DNA of 64,000 bases from Paenibacillus_E qinlingensis (GCF_028746185.1 NZ_JAQIVH010000003.1:558001-622000); one strand, 5' to 3'; shown: positions 42,848 through 52,050, numbered from the stretch's first letter. The notes: generated by a model not told the origin, from the letters alone. Made by a program: numbers and translations.

Positions 42848-44443
42848 ATGGATGAAAATAAAAAAGACTACAGTGACTTTTTTAAGCCGCAGAATAACGA
42901 TAACAACGAGGATACTGCACGTGAGCAGTCTCGAGCGAATGAGGGGCAAGAGCCTAACAAAGAAAGACCTTCCTACTATTACTCCTATGGGCCTTACAAA
43001 TCTGCTTTTAATGAAGAAAATGAAGGTCAATCCTTAACAACTTCTTCTACAAGCTCGGAAGGTACTTCAAATGTAGAAGTAACACCGCCTAAGACGCTGC
43101 GTCCCTTCAGCTTTGGTTCGGAGAATGCACCTCAAGGTCCAGCGGCGTGGGATCCTAATGCGAAGAAGCGTTCTTCGGTAAAAAGCATTTTTGCAGCATT
43201 CATGGCAGGAGCGCTCGTTGTAGGTGCGTTAATGTTTACAGCGGATAAAACGAACATGTTTTCAGGTAATCAACCACTAGCTTCTGGTTCAAGTTCAGCG
43301 ACAACCGTAGCTAATAGCTCCAATAGCAATGGCGGTGAAGTAAAGAATGCTGCTCTTGATGTGGTTCGCCCAGGTAATATTGCTGCGATCGCTCAAAATG
43401 CAGGACCAGCCATTGTAAAAGTTGAATCACTCGTGAAGCCGAAGGCATCGAGTCGCAGCAATGGTGGAAACTCACTGTTCGATGATCCATTCTTCCGTCA
43501 GTTCTTTGGCGATAATGGTGGTGGTCAAACGACACCTAAGAGTGGTCAGAATGACGCAGGAAGCGGACAATTGCAACCAGCGGGTATGGGAACTGGCTTT
43601 ATTTTCGAAAAAACAGGCTATATCTTAACGAATGAGCATGTAGTTGACGGCGCGGATGAAATTCAAATTACCGTAGAAGGCTATGATAAGCCTTTTAAAG
43701 CGAAATTGTTGGGTAACAGCTACGATTTGGATTTAGCCGTACTAAAAATTGAAGGAACGAAAGATTTCCCTATCCTTCCTCTTGGTAAAGCTGATGACGT
43801 AAACGTAGGTGATTGGGTTGTTGCAATCGGTAACCCTTACGGGTTCGACCACACAGTAACCGTAGGTGTACTTAGTGCCAAAGAACGTCCAATTAGTATC
43901 CCTGATGAGAAAGGGACGCGTGAGTATAAACATTTACTACAAACAGATGCTTCCATTAACCCTGGTAACTCAGGTGGTCCTCTCTTGAACCTTAACGGTG
44001 AAGTTATTGGGATCAATACAGCAGTAAGCTCACAAGCGCAAGGGATTGGTTTTGCAATTCCAACAAGCACGATTTCTTCTGTACTAGACAATTTGAAAAA
44101 CAATGTAACTATTCCCAAAGAACCCGTTCCTTACCTCGGTGTTGGTCTGCAGGATATCGGTCAAGATTGGGTTAATGAATTGAAGCTTTCTAATACAGAT
44201 GGCGCTTTGGTTGGTAGCGTTCAACGTAAGAGCCCAGCATTCACAGCAGGCTTGCGTCAATATGATGTGATCGTTGATTTGAATGGCACGAAAATCAAAA
44301 ACTCTCAAGAGTTGATTACGAAGGTTCAAGGAACGAAGGTTGGCGATAAAGTAACGCTAGGCATTATTCGTGATGGTAAGCGTACGGAAGTCCCAGTTAC
44401 GGTAGGAGATAAAAATACACTTGCTGAGACACCAGCTCAGTAA
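42848..44443 (+). CDS. htrA: Membrane-anchored HtrA/DegP-type serine protease
   Basis: The 531-residue protein has a long acidic, low-complexity cytoplasmic head (about 1-110), one membrane segment (about 117-138, SIFAAFMAGALVVGALMF), a linker, a trypsin-like domain with triad His264 (LTNEHVVDG), Asp295 (DLDLAVLKI) and Ser375 (NPGNSGGPLL), and one C-terminal PDZ domain (VPYLGVGLQDIG ... KVTLGIIRDG). It degrades or refolds damaged exported proteins. The start is ATG 42848 behind GGAGG; the longer frame from 42767 has no site and no conserved sequence. A two-component pair follows, which may regulate it as CssRS does in B. subtilis. Confidence 0.93.
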   Translation: MDENKKDYSDFFKPQNNDNNEDTAREQSRANEGQEPNKERPSYYYSYGPYKSAFNEENEGQSLTTSSTSSEGTSNVEVTPPKTLRPFSFGSENAPQGPAAWDPNAKKRSSVKSIFAAFMAGALVVGALMFTADKTNMFSGNQPLASGSSSATTVANSSNSNGGEVKNAALDVVRPGNIAAIAQNAGPAIVKVESLVKPKASSRSNGGNSLFDDPFFRQFFGDNGGGQTTPKSGQNDAGSGQLQPAGMGTGFIFEKTGYILTNEHVVDGADEIQITVEGYDKPFKAKLLGNSYDLDLAVLKIEGTKDFPILPLGKADDVNVGDWVVAIGNPYGFDHTVTVGVLSAKERPISIPDEKGTREYKHLLQTDASINPGNSGGPLLNLNGEVIGINTAVSSQAQGIGFAIPTSTISSVLDNLKNNVTIPKEPVPYLGVGLQDIGQDWVNELKLSNTDGALVGSVQRKSPAFTAGLRQYDVIVDLNGTKIKNSQELITKVQGTKVGDKVTLGIIRDGKRTEVPVTVGDKNTLAETPAQ

Positions 44444-44464
44444 GCTCCAAGCATTTAATTGAAG

Positions 44465-44509
44465 GAAGTAGAGTCCGCGGCCTCAAGCTTGCAGGCTCTG
44501 CTTCTTTTT
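44465..44509 (+). terminator. Terminator of htrA
   Basis: GAAGTAGAG pairs with CTCTGCTTC (one G-U), enclosing an AAGCTT-centred loop, followed by five T residues. Confidence 0.75.
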
Positions 44510-44557
44510 GCTAGGCGGTAATTTTGCTACAATAGAGGGTAGAATGGGGGCGGACCA

Positions 44558-45247
44558 ATGAGAGAGAATATTATGGTTATTGATGATGATGAGAAAATCA
44601 CATCCATGCTGAGACGTGGCCTGGCTTTTGAAGGCTATTTGGTTACGACAGCAGCTAATGGTTTAGAGGGTCTTAAGCAAATGTTGGTGACAGAACCGCA
44701 GCTTATTATTTTGGACGTCATGATGCCTCACATCGATGGATGGGAAGTCGTTCGTCGGATTCGTGAAAGTGGCAGCGAAGTGCCGATCCTCATGCTAACT
44801 GCGAAAGATGATATTAGCGATCGTGTCAAGGGTCTGGATTTGGGCGCAGATGATTATTTGGTCAAGCCATTTGCTTTGGAAGAATTGCTTGCGAGAGTGC
44901 GAGTATTACTTCGTCGGAGAACGGAAAGACCTGAACAGATGAACAATCGGCTCAGCTTTGAAGATGCGATTCTGGATTTAGATACCCGTGAGGTTTTCCG
45001 CGCAGAGAAGCTGATTGAATTAACAACGAAAGAGTTCGATTTATTGCATTTATTCATGCAGAATCCGAAGCGAGTTCTGTCGCGAGATATCATTATGGAG
45101 AAGATTTGGGGCTACGATTATAGCGGTGAGTCTAACGTCTTAGAGGTGTACATAGCTTTGTTGCGCCAGAAAACAGAAGAATTCGGCCACAAACGTTTGA
45201 TTCAAACGGTCCGAGGAGCAGGCTATGTATTGAGAGGGGAAAATTAA
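44558..45247 (+). CDS. OmpR-family response regulator
   Basis: The 229-residue protein has a receiver domain (MVIDDDEKITSML; Asp53 in LIILDVMMPHIDGW; Lys in DYLVKPFALEELLARVR) and a winged-helix OmpR/PhoB DNA-binding domain (LTTKEFDLLHLFMQNP; YDYSGESNVLEVYIALLRQK). It forms an operon with the kinase starting two bases later. Position after htrA suggests secretion or envelope stress control, by analogy with CssRS, but that is inference. Confidence 0.93.
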   Translation: MRENIMVIDDDEKITSMLRRGLAFEGYLVTTAANGLEGLKQMLVTEPQLIILDVMMPHIDGWEVVRRIRESGSEVPILMLTAKDDISDRVKGLDLGADDYLVKPFALEELLARVRVLLRRRTERPEQMNNRLSFEDAILDLDTREVFRAEKLIELTTKEFDLLHLFMQNPKRVLSRDIIMEKIWGYDYSGESNVLEVYIALLRQKTEEFGHKRLIQTVRGAGYVLRGEN

Positions 45248-45248
45248 G

Positions 45249-46739
45249 ATGTCGCTTCGCCTGCGGCTTACGCTATGGTATTCAGGCATATTGGCCATCA
45301 CGATGCTGCTTTTTGGCATTGTTCTCTATTTCTTCTTGAACTATTTCCTTTATGATCAAATTCGTCAAGATGTGAAAAGGGAGGCCGTCAATAGCTCCAC
45401 TCGTATTCAAAAAAGTATCGCTCTTTCTCAGAAAGGGCTGGTTGTTGATCTCGAATTAGAAAGCAGAGATATTTATTCCACCAATACGTTTTTACAATTA
45501 TATAATATCGCGCTAAAGAGTTATAACCGATCAGCAAATTTACTATATTATGATCAGACGCTGCCTATTAGCCAATCGACAATTGATAAACTGCAACGCC
45601 AAGTAGATAAAATGGAAGATGAGATTGGTTATTTTGAGAAGACGAAAATTGTAAATCAGGATTTTCTGATCTACCATCTAGGCATAACCGATAATAAATC
45701 CAAGCTCATTGGCATTCTGCAATCAGCTGTGCCGATCGGAAGCTATGAGAGAACGGCCGTCACGCTGCGCTATACGCTTATCATTTGGGCAATCTTAACG
45801 GTTATCGTCGCTGCTTCCTTAGGCTGGTTCCTGGCTCGTAAGGCGTTGAAACCTATTGAGCGAGTGATAGATGCCGCGAATCAAATCGAAAGCGGAGATG
45901 ATCTAGAGAAGCGCATCCACTATGATGGACCTCTAGATGAAATAGGCCGGTTGACGAATACGATTAATGGTATGCTATCGCGTATTCAAATTACGTACGT
46001 GGAATTAGACGAAGCCTATCGTGCACAGCGACGATTCGTATCGGATGCATCGCATGAGCTTCGGACACCCCTAACAACGATTCGTGGGAACGTGGATCTG
46101 CTTGAGAAAATGTGGAAGCAAACGTCGGGAACCAAAGAACTAGCTACGCCAGACCAGGTTCAAATGTCCTTGGAAGCTATGCACGATATTGCTGGGGAAG
46201 CACAACGGATGAGCAGGTTAGTCAATGATTTGCTCGCGCTTGCGAGAGCTGATGCTGGTGTTCTAATGGAGAAACATCCGATTGAGTTCAAGCCGCTAGT
46301 TCACGAAGTCGTAAGAAGGGCGCAACTGCTCGAGCATACGGCTGAATGGCAAGTAGGGGATCTTGATGCGCTCGAAGATGCTATGGTTCAAGGAAACCGT
46401 GATTACCTGCAGCAATTGTTGTTCATCTTCATTGAAAATGCGTTCAAGTATACACCTACGGGCACTGTCGCCATTGAGGCGATACGCAGAAACAGTTTTA
46501 TTGGCATACGAATCTCGGATACCGGCATAGGGATGGATAAAGAGGATATTCCACATATTTTCGATCGCTTCTATCGCGCGGATTTATCTAGAGGGGTTAC
46601 GACGGGTACGGGGCTTGGTTTATCGATTGCCAAATGGATCATTGATGAGCATGACGGATCAGTGGAAGTCACCACTCGGAAGGACGAAGGAAGTACCTTT
46701 TTAATCTGGCTGCCGGCAAACTTCCCACATGCCATATAA
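45249..46739 (+). CDS. Sensor histidine kinase (HAMP-HisKA-HATPase), partner of the OmpR regulator
   Basis: The 496-residue kinase has membrane segments at about 13-33 and 176-198 flanking an extracellular domain of about 140 residues, a HAMP domain (RKALKPIERVIDAANQI), the H-box RRFVSDASHELRTPLTT with His269, N-box FIENAFKYTP, and G-boxes DTGIGMDKEDIP and GTGLGLSIAKW. It has the general PrrB/ArlS/CssS-type layout; the signal is unknown. Its start is one base after the regulator stop, so translation is coupled. Confidence 0.93.
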   Translation: MSLRLRLTLWYSGILAITMLLFGIVLYFFLNYFLYDQIRQDVKREAVNSSTRIQKSIALSQKGLVVDLELESRDIYSTNTFLQLYNIALKSYNRSANLLYYDQTLPISQSTIDKLQRQVDKMEDEIGYFEKTKIVNQDFLIYHLGITDNKSKLIGILQSAVPIGSYERTAVTLRYTLIIWAILTVIVAASLGWFLARKALKPIERVIDAANQIESGDDLEKRIHYDGPLDEIGRLTNTINGMLSRIQITYVELDEAYRAQRRFVSDASHELRTPLTTIRGNVDLLEKMWKQTSGTKELATPDQVQMSLEAMHDIAGEAQRMSRLVNDLLALARADAGVLMEKHPIEFKPLVHEVVRRAQLLEHTAEWQVGDLDALEDAMVQGNRDYLQQLLFIFIENAFKYTPTGTVAIEAIRRNSFIGIRISDTGIGMDKEDIPHIFDRFYRADLSRGVTTGTGLGLSIAKWIIDEHDGSVEVTTRKDEGSTFLIWLPANFPHAI

Positions 46740-46785
46740 TCAGATATAATTAGAAGAAATACAATGGTTTAGGTAGGTGGAACAG

Positions 46786-47742
46786 ATGGAAGTTGTTCGA
46801 ATATCCCCCAGAGGTTACTGTTATGGGGTTGTTGATGCCATGGCTCTCGCCATGCAAACCGCTAAAAATTTAAATCTTCCCAGACCTATATATATCTTAG
46901 GCATGATTGTTCATAATGCGCATGTCACTGATTTCTTCAAAGAGGAAGGAGTCATTACGCTTGATGGCGAGAATCGCCTTGAGATTTTGCAGCAAGTAGA
47001 GACAGGGACTGTTATTTTCACAGCGCATGGGGTATCTCCTGAGGTAAGACGCTTGGCGCGTGATAAAGGACTTACTGTTGTGGATGCAACATGTCCGGAT
47101 GTAACGAAGACACATGATTTGATTCGTGAAAAAGTAGCAGACGGTTATGACATTATTTATATCGGGAAAAAGGGTCATCCAGAGCCAGAAGGTGCGATTG
47201 GCGTAGCACCAGATCATGTTCACTTGATTGAGAAGCTGGAAGAGGCTGAACACCTCAATTTGACGTCGAATCGAGTTATCATTACGAATCAAACCACGAT
47301 GAGCCAGTGGGATATTAAACATATTATGAATCGGCTGTTAACACTTTTCCCAAAAGCTGAAATTCATAATGAAATTTGCTTAGCAACGCAAGTTCGTCAA
47401 GAAGCTGTCGCGGAGCAAGCAAAGGAAGTTGACCTGGTTATTGTCGTTGGAGATCCGAAAAGCAACAATTCGAACCGTCTGGCTCAGGTTTCACAAGAGA
47501 TCGCTGGCGTCATGGCATACCGAATTTCAGACGTTTCTGAATTGAATAGAGAATGGTTGGCGAATGTTCGTAAAGTAGGTGTAACATCAGGGGCTTCCAC
47601 GCCCACACCGATCACCAAAGAGGTCATTACCTATTTGGAAAATTACGATGCGAAAGATGAAACCAGTTGGGAAATTAAACGTACTATTAATATGAAGAAA
47701 CTAATTCCCCCTGTTAAATCAAAAGCAGCAAGTACCGTGTAA
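46786..47742 (+). CDS. ispH: 4-hydroxy-3-methylbut-2-enyl diphosphate reductase
   Basis: The last enzyme of the MEP isoprenoid pathway, 318 residues. The three cluster-binding cysteines are visible in PRGYCYGVVDAM, VVDATCPDVTKTH and NEICLATQVRQEA; the catalytic TxxxQ-type region ITNQTTMSQW and the substrate motif DPKSNNSNRLAQV and TSGASTPTP are also intact. It makes isopentenyl and dimethylallyl diphosphate with a [4Fe-4S] cluster. ATG 46786 is preferred over GTG 46777 because the homologous N-terminus MEVVRISPRGYCYG begins there and the ribosome site overlaps the GTG. Confidence 0.96.
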   Translation: MEVVRISPRGYCYGVVDAMALAMQTAKNLNLPRPIYILGMIVHNAHVTDFFKEEGVITLDGENRLEILQQVETGTVIFTAHGVSPEVRRLARDKGLTVVDATCPDVTKTHDLIREKVADGYDIIYIGKKGHPEPEGAIGVAPDHVHLIEKLEEAEHLNLTSNRVIITNQTTMSQWDIKHIMNRLLTLFPKAEIHNEICLATQVRQEAVAEQAKEVDLVIVVGDPKSNNSNRLAQVSQEIAGVMAYRISDVSELNREWLANVRKVGVTSGASTPTPITKEVITYLENYDAKDETSWEIKRTINMKKLIPPVKSKAASTV

Positions 47743-47805
47743 TTCCTGCTTATTCCACTCGACGGGATTGAAACTAGCATGCAAAGTTCTCAGAAGGTGA
47801 AAATG

Positions 47806-48318
47806 ATGAAAGCTCGCTACGATTGGAAAAGTACTAAACGTTGGTTCAAATTCAAATATTTACTTCTTTTACGTGCCAAGGGCGGTCCTTCCATGGTGGC
47901 AAGAGGCTTTTCGATTGGTTTATTCGTTGAGATGTTTACATTACCGACTGCAGGATTTGCGTTTGTTCTTATTTTTCCATTGGTTTATCTACTAAGAGCG
48001 AACCTGCCTGCGGCTTTAATTGGCTTTGTGTTCGGTAAAGTCATCTATATACCTTTTTCCATTCTCAATAAGCAAGTCGGGGAATATTTAGTGCCCAAGC
48101 ATTTTAAGATCTATCTGATCCACCATTTACCGCATCTCCTCTCTAATATTATTCGTAGCGGTTTGGATTTAATTGTCGGTGGGATGGTCGTTGGTCTTTT
48201 TCTTGGTCTTATTGCTTATTTCCCGGTCGTGCTCCTGCTCAGGTACCACACGAATCGCCGTAAAGAAAAACGTAGAATACGTAAAGATCAGTTAGCTCCT
48301 GGGGAATCAAAAGAATAG
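47806..48318 (+). CDS. DUF2062-family membrane protein
   Basis: The 170-residue protein has a basic N-terminus, then membrane segments around ARGFSIGLFVEMFTLP, GFAFVLIFPLVYLLRANLPA and GGMVVGLFLGLIAYFPVVLL, with a very basic C-terminal tail (RRKEKRRIRKDQ). The spacing and the amphipathic GFSIGLFVEMFTLPTAGF stretch fit DUF2062. Function is unknown; some homologues are fused to glycosyltransferases. The second of two adjacent ATGs (47806) fits the AGAAGGTGA ribosome site best; the frame start at 47779 lacks one. Confidence 0.78.
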   Translation: MKARYDWKSTKRWFKFKYLLLLRAKGGPSMVARGFSIGLFVEMFTLPTAGFAFVLIFPLVYLLRANLPAALIGFVFGKVIYIPFSILNKQVGEYLVPKHFKIYLIHHLPHLLSNIIRSGLDLIVGGMVVGLFLGLIAYFPVVLLLRYHTNRRKEKRRIRKDQLAPGESKE

Positions 48319-48330
48319 GTAATAAATTAG

Positions 48331-48354
48331 CGCTTGACGAATTCTCGTCAAGCG
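48331..48354 (+). terminator. Hairpin after the DUF2062 gene
   Basis: CGCTTGACGA and TCGTCAAGCG form a perfect 10-bp stem with a 4-nt loop, followed by TTGTATATTTA rather than a clean T-run. The next 100 bases contain an imperfect AAGCGT-rich repeat (48379-48420). Confidence 0.6.
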
Positions 48355-48471
48355 TTGTATATTTACTTTAGCGGTTAAAAGCATAAAAGCGTAGAAGCGA
48401 ACAAGCGTTGAAGCGTGTCAGCAAAATAATAAGCAATTATCCCATAATAAATAATTAGGAGCGTGGATCAC

Positions 48472-49515
48472 ATGATCGCAATTACATCAAACAAAACTTC
48501 GGATGAGCGTATTCAGGAAATCGTGCAATTTATCGAAAAGCAAGGGGTTCAGGCGCATGTTTCCAAAGGAGAGGATCGTACGGTAATTGGGATCATTGGT
48601 CAAGCGGATCCGAAATTAGCAGAACAGCTTCGCCAAATGTCAGGTGTTGAGCAAGTCGTGAAAATTTCGAAATCCTACAAGCTGGCTAGTCGTGATTTCC
48701 ATCCAGCCGATACGGTTATTTCTATTAAAGGTGTGGAAATCGGTGGTGAACAACTTGTCGTCATGGGTGGACCGTGCGCAGTAGAAACACCAGAGCAGAT
48801 CGATGAGATTGCTCGCTTAGTGAAAGCAGCTGGCGGACAGGTGCTCCGCGGCGGTGCGTTTAAACCAAGAACAGGTCCATACAGCTTCCAAGGTGTTGGT
48901 GTGGAAGGGCTGATCATGATGGCTGAGGCCGGCAAGAAACATGGCCTACTTACTATTACAGAAGTCATGACACCGGAGTACGTTGATGTATGTGCGGAAT
49001 ACGCGGACATTCTGCAAGTAGGTACGCGTAATATGCAAAACTTTGATCTCCTTCGCAAGTTAGGAACGATTCAAACACCAGTCTTGCTCAAACGTGGATT
49101 CAGTTCTACGTATGATGAATTCTTGAATGCTGCTGAGTACATTCTCGCTGGCGGCAATCCGAACGTTATGCTTTGTGAACGCGGAATCCGTACATTCGAG
49201 ACCTACACACGAAATACGTTAGATTTATCAGCAATCCCAGTACTTAAATCGTTGAGTCACTTGCCGGTTATCTCAGATCCAAGTCATGGAACAGGACGCA
49301 GAGAATTGGTAGTTCCAATGACGAAGGCATCTGTAGCAGCTGGAGCGGATGGATTAATTATCGAGATGCATACAGATCCGGACAATTCAATGACAGGAGA
49401 CGGTGTACAATCGTTGTTCCCAGATCAATTTGCCCATCTGTTATCTGACCTGGAGAAGCTTGCTCCATTACTTGGTAAGAAATTTGATACGAAGAAAGAG
49501 CCTATTTTGGCGTAA
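48472..49515 (+). CDS. aroF: 3-deoxy-7-phosphoheptulonate synthase (DAHP synthase) with regulatory N-domain
   Basis: The 347-residue enzyme makes DAHP from PEP and erythrose-4-phosphate, the first shikimate-pathway step. Residues 1-70 (MIAITSNKTSDERIQEIVQF) form the ferredoxin-like domain seen in the Thermotoga-type enzyme, where it mediates feedback inhibition by Tyr/Phe. The barrel has VVMGGPCAVETPEQ, RGGAFKPRTGPYSFQG, LLKRGFSSTYDEF and SDPSHGTGRRELV. ATG 48472 is used because TAGGAG fits it and GTG 48463 sits on the ribosome site. Confidence 0.94.
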   Translation: MIAITSNKTSDERIQEIVQFIEKQGVQAHVSKGEDRTVIGIIGQADPKLAEQLRQMSGVEQVVKISKSYKLASRDFHPADTVISIKGVEIGGEQLVVMGGPCAVETPEQIDEIARLVKAAGGQVLRGGAFKPRTGPYSFQGVGVEGLIMMAEAGKKHGLLTITEVMTPEYVDVCAEYADILQVGTRNMQNFDLLRKLGTIQTPVLLKRGFSSTYDEFLNAAEYILAGGNPNVMLCERGIRTFETYTRNTLDLSAIPVLKSLSHLPVISDPSHGTGRRELVVPMTKASVAAGADGLIIEMHTDPDNSMTGDGVQSLFPDQFAHLLSDLEKLAPLLGKKFDTKKEPILA

Positions 49516-49532
49516 TATATGGTTTTCGTTGG

Positions 49533-49566
49533 AAAGGTTTCTCCAGAAATGGGGAAACCTTTTTCC
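49533..49566 (+). terminator. Terminator of aroF
   Basis: AAAGGTTTCTCC pairs with GGGGAAACCTTT (one G-U) around a 6-nt loop, followed by a T-rich tract. Confidence 0.88.
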
Positions 49567-49600
49567 TGTTTTTGGATTTATGGCAATTGTGGGAAAATAG

Positions 49601-49617
49601 TGTAAGAATAGCTTACA
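49601..49617 (+). promoter_or_regulatory. GlnR/TnrA-type operator before glnA
   Basis: TGTAAGAATAGCTTACA fits the TGTNA-N7-TNACA consensus exactly and is nearly palindromic. Its centre lies about 73 bp before the expected transcription start, a position more typical of activation than of repression. Confidence 0.75.
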
Positions 49618-49645
49618 CTCCTTTAAAAAATACCTGACATAAGTA

Positions 49646-49675
49646 TTGACTGTGTTAGAGGAATCGCTATATAAT
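49646..49675 (+). promoter_or_regulatory. Sigma-A promoter of glnA
   Basis: TTGACT (49646-49651), 18-bp spacer, perfect -10 TATAAT (49670-49675). Transcript leader would be about 73 nt. Confidence 0.75.
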
Positions 49676-49754
49676 ATGTGAAAGAAAACAAGCAAAAGTT
49701 GAACATTAATCATGCAAAGTACGTTGAATGTACGGAAATGGGAGGGTTTTTTAA

Positions 49755-51179
49755 ATGTCAGTTCAAAACGTGTTGAACCTTATCAAGGAAAAAAATATTG
49801 AGTGGGTAGATTTTCGTTTCGTTGGTCTTTCCGGTAAAGCGCAACATATCTCTTTACCATCTACAGAAGTAGATGAAGAAACTTTCGTAAATGGCGTAGC
49901 TTTTGACGGTTCATCTATCCCAGGATTCCGTGGTATTGAACAATCTGACATGGTAATGATGCCAGATACGGAAACTGCTTATGTGGATCCTTTCACAGCA
50001 CACCCAACACTAGTAATTATGAGCAACATCCATACACCTGAAGGCGACCGTTATGACCGTGATCCACGTAGCATCGCTCAAAAGGCTGAAGAATATTTGC
50101 AAACAACTGGCGTAGGTACTACTGCATACTTCGCTCCTGAATCCGAATTCTTCATCTTTGATGATGTTCGTTTCGAGAACGGTATGAACAAATCCTACTT
50201 CGAAGTTGATTCCGAAGAAGCTGGTTGGAACACGGGTCGTAAAGAAGAAGGCGGTAACCTTGCTTATAAAGTTCCAGTTAAAGGCGGTTACGTTCCTGTA
50301 GCTCCAATCGATTCCCAACAAGATATCCGTTCCGAAATGTGTAATAAGCTTGCTGACGCAGGTCTTCGCATTGAGCGTCATCACCATGAAGTGGCAACAG
50401 CTGGTCAAGCTGAAATCAACTTCCGTTTTGACACATTGACTAAAACGGCTGACAACCTTCTTAAATACAAGTATATCGTTGCTAACACAGCGAGAGAATA
50501 TGGTAAAGTAGCTACATTCATGCCGAAACCGCTATTTGGCGACAACGGTAGCGGAATGCACGTTCATATGTCCATTTTCAACGAAGGTAACCCTTTGTTC
50601 TACGAAAAAGGTTCATATGCTAACTTGTCCGAAATGGCTATTAACTACATTGGTGGAATCCTGTATCACGCTCCAGCGTTGATCGCGATCACGAACCCAA
50701 GTACAAACTCCTTCAAACGTCTAGTTCCTGGTTACGAAGCTCCGGTAAACCTTGTATTCTCCAAAGGTAACCGTTCCGCTGCAGTTCGTATTCCAATCGC
50801 AGCTGTGACACCTAAAGGTTGTCGTATTGAGTTCCGTACACCTGACAGCACAGCTAACCCATACCTTGCTTTCGCAGCAATGTTGATGGCTGGTCTTGAC
50901 GGTATCAAAAAGAAAATCGATCCACGTGCTCTTGGATACGGTCCTTTCGATACAAACATCTATGAAATGTCTGATAGCGAGAAAGCTGAAATCCGCAGCG
51001 TTCCTGGTACATTAGACGAAGCTTTGGATGCACTTGCTGCTGATTCCGACTTCTTGCTTGAAGGCGGCGTATTCACACAAGATTTCATCGATAACTACAT
51101 CGACTTGAAACGCGGCGAAGCGAAACAAGTTGCAATCCGTATTCACCCACACGAGTACAACCTTTACTTCGATTGCTAA
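49755..51179 (+). CDS. glnA: Glutamine synthetase type I, beta-subtype-like
   Basis: The 474-residue enzyme joins ammonia and glutamate. Active-site blocks are intact: VAFDGSSIPGFRGIEQSDM, PESEFFIFDDVRF, HHHEVATAGQAEINFRF, KPLFGDNGSGMHVH, NRSAAVRIP. Compared from memory with the two GSI subtypes, it has the beta features: about 470 residues, the extra segment EAGWNTGRKEEGGN, YDRDPRSIAQKAEEYL, and the C-terminal GGVFTQDFIDNYI and PHEYNLYFDC. The tyrosine that is adenylylated in enteric GS corresponds to Tyr403 (NIYEMS). B. subtilis GlnA is the shorter alpha type, so this gene is atypical for the order. A GlnR-type box and a strong promoter precede it. Confidence 0.95.
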   Translation: MSVQNVLNLIKEKNIEWVDFRFVGLSGKAQHISLPSTEVDEETFVNGVAFDGSSIPGFRGIEQSDMVMMPDTETAYVDPFTAHPTLVIMSNIHTPEGDRYDRDPRSIAQKAEEYLQTTGVGTTAYFAPESEFFIFDDVRFENGMNKSYFEVDSEEAGWNTGRKEEGGNLAYKVPVKGGYVPVAPIDSQQDIRSEMCNKLADAGLRIERHHHEVATAGQAEINFRFDTLTKTADNLLKYKYIVANTAREYGKVATFMPKPLFGDNGSGMHVHMSIFNEGNPLFYEKGSYANLSEMAINYIGGILYHAPALIAITNPSTNSFKRLVPGYEAPVNLVFSKGNRSAAVRIPIAAVTPKGCRIEFRTPDSTANPYLAFAAMLMAGLDGIKKKIDPRALGYGPFDTNIYEMSDSEKAEIRSVPGTLDEALDALAADSDFLLEGGVFTQDFIDNYIDLKRGEAKQVAIRIHPHEYNLYFDC

Positions 51180-51208
51180 TCTTTAGCACTCATACGATAT
51201 GAACATAG

Positions 51209-51250
51209 AAACTGCCCCTTCATAGGACGCTATGGAGGAGCAGTTTTCTT
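51209..51250 (+). terminator. Terminator of glnA
   Basis: A 17-bp stem (AAACTGCCCCTTCATAG with CTATGGAGGAGCAGTTT, one mismatch) with a GACG loop is followed by TTTTCTTTT. Confidence 0.92.
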
Positions 51251-51366
51251 TTGCATTTTTTCGATACTAATTATTGTTTTATAATAATTATAATTAATTA
51301 TATACAAATTGGTAATCTCAGGTATAATTATCGTTAAATAATTAGTTAAGGAAGGAAGAATTAACG

Positions 51367-51921
51367 ATGAAAATTACGATTGTTGCAGGAAGCAATCATG
51401 GAGCCGCTACGAGTACACGACTTGCCACATATATTCAGTATTTGGCAACACAAGATCAACATGAAGTAACGCTGATAGATCTGTTTCAGACGCCTCTACC
51501 TTTCTATACACCTGAAGATGAAGGCGACGATCACCAAGCACTAGGAGCGTTTAAACAGGCCATGTTATCCGCCGATGCCATTGTCTTGGCTACACCTGAG
51601 TATCATAGTGGAATGTCCGGTGTGTTAAAAAATGCGCTGGACCATGTTGGCCAGGATCATTTCCATAACAAAGCGGTATTGTCCGTCAGCTCCTCAGGTG
51701 GAGCAGTTGCTGTCAGCTCGCTGACTCAGATGCAGACGACAGTCCGCAATCTCCATGGAATTAACACACCTGAATGGATTTCAATTGGTGGCGATCAACG
51801 CAAGAGCTTCCGCGGTGACGTCCTCTTTGAAAACATTCATCCGGACGTCGATAAGCGAGTTCGACGGGTTGTTGGATCCTTCCTACAGCTTGCTGAGCAG
51901 CTCGCGGGATCAGCGAAATAG
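51367..51921 (+). CDS. NADPH-dependent FMN reductase family protein
   Basis: The 184-residue flavodoxin-like protein has the FMN phosphate loop GSNHGAATSTRLATY, the central LATPEYHSGMSGVLKNALDH typical of NADPH-dependent FMN/azo reductases, and SSSGGAVAVSSL near the flavin ring. Relatives such as YhdA/AzoR reduce flavins, quinones, azo dyes or metals; the physiological substrate is unknown. A GGAAGGAAG site lies upstream. A terminator follows, so it is monocistronic. Confidence 0.88.
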   Translation: MKITIVAGSNHGAATSTRLATYIQYLATQDQHEVTLIDLFQTPLPFYTPEDEGDDHQALGAFKQAMLSADAIVLATPEYHSGMSGVLKNALDHVGQDHFHNKAVLSVSSSGGAVAVSSLTQMQTTVRNLHGINTPEWISIGGDQRKSFRGDVLFENIHPDVDKRVRRVVGSFLQLAEQLAGSAK

Positions 51922-51955
51922 GAACGATTCAGTTCCAAGTGAATACGAATTCAGG

Positions 51956-51987
51956 CAACCAAGTCACTAGACTTGGTTGTTTGTGTT
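51956..51987 (+). terminator. Terminator of the FMN reductase gene
   Basis: CAACCAAGTC and GACTTGGTTG form a perfect 10-bp stem with a 4-nt loop, followed by TTTGTGTTT. Confidence 0.85.
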
Positions 51988-52050
51988 TCTACATACTTTT
52001 GACACATCTATATGGTACAGTATGGTAAAAAAATGAACGGTGGGAGATTC

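Noticed and set aside
48379..48420. AAGCGT-rich short repeat before aroF
   Set aside because: Only four or five imperfect hexamers in 40 bp; too little to call a distinct element.
49601..49617. SOS (LexA/DinR) box
   Set aside because: The palindrome TGTAAGAATAGCTTACA matches the GlnR/TnrA consensus, not the GAAC-N4-GTTC LexA pattern, and the gene is nitrogen-related.
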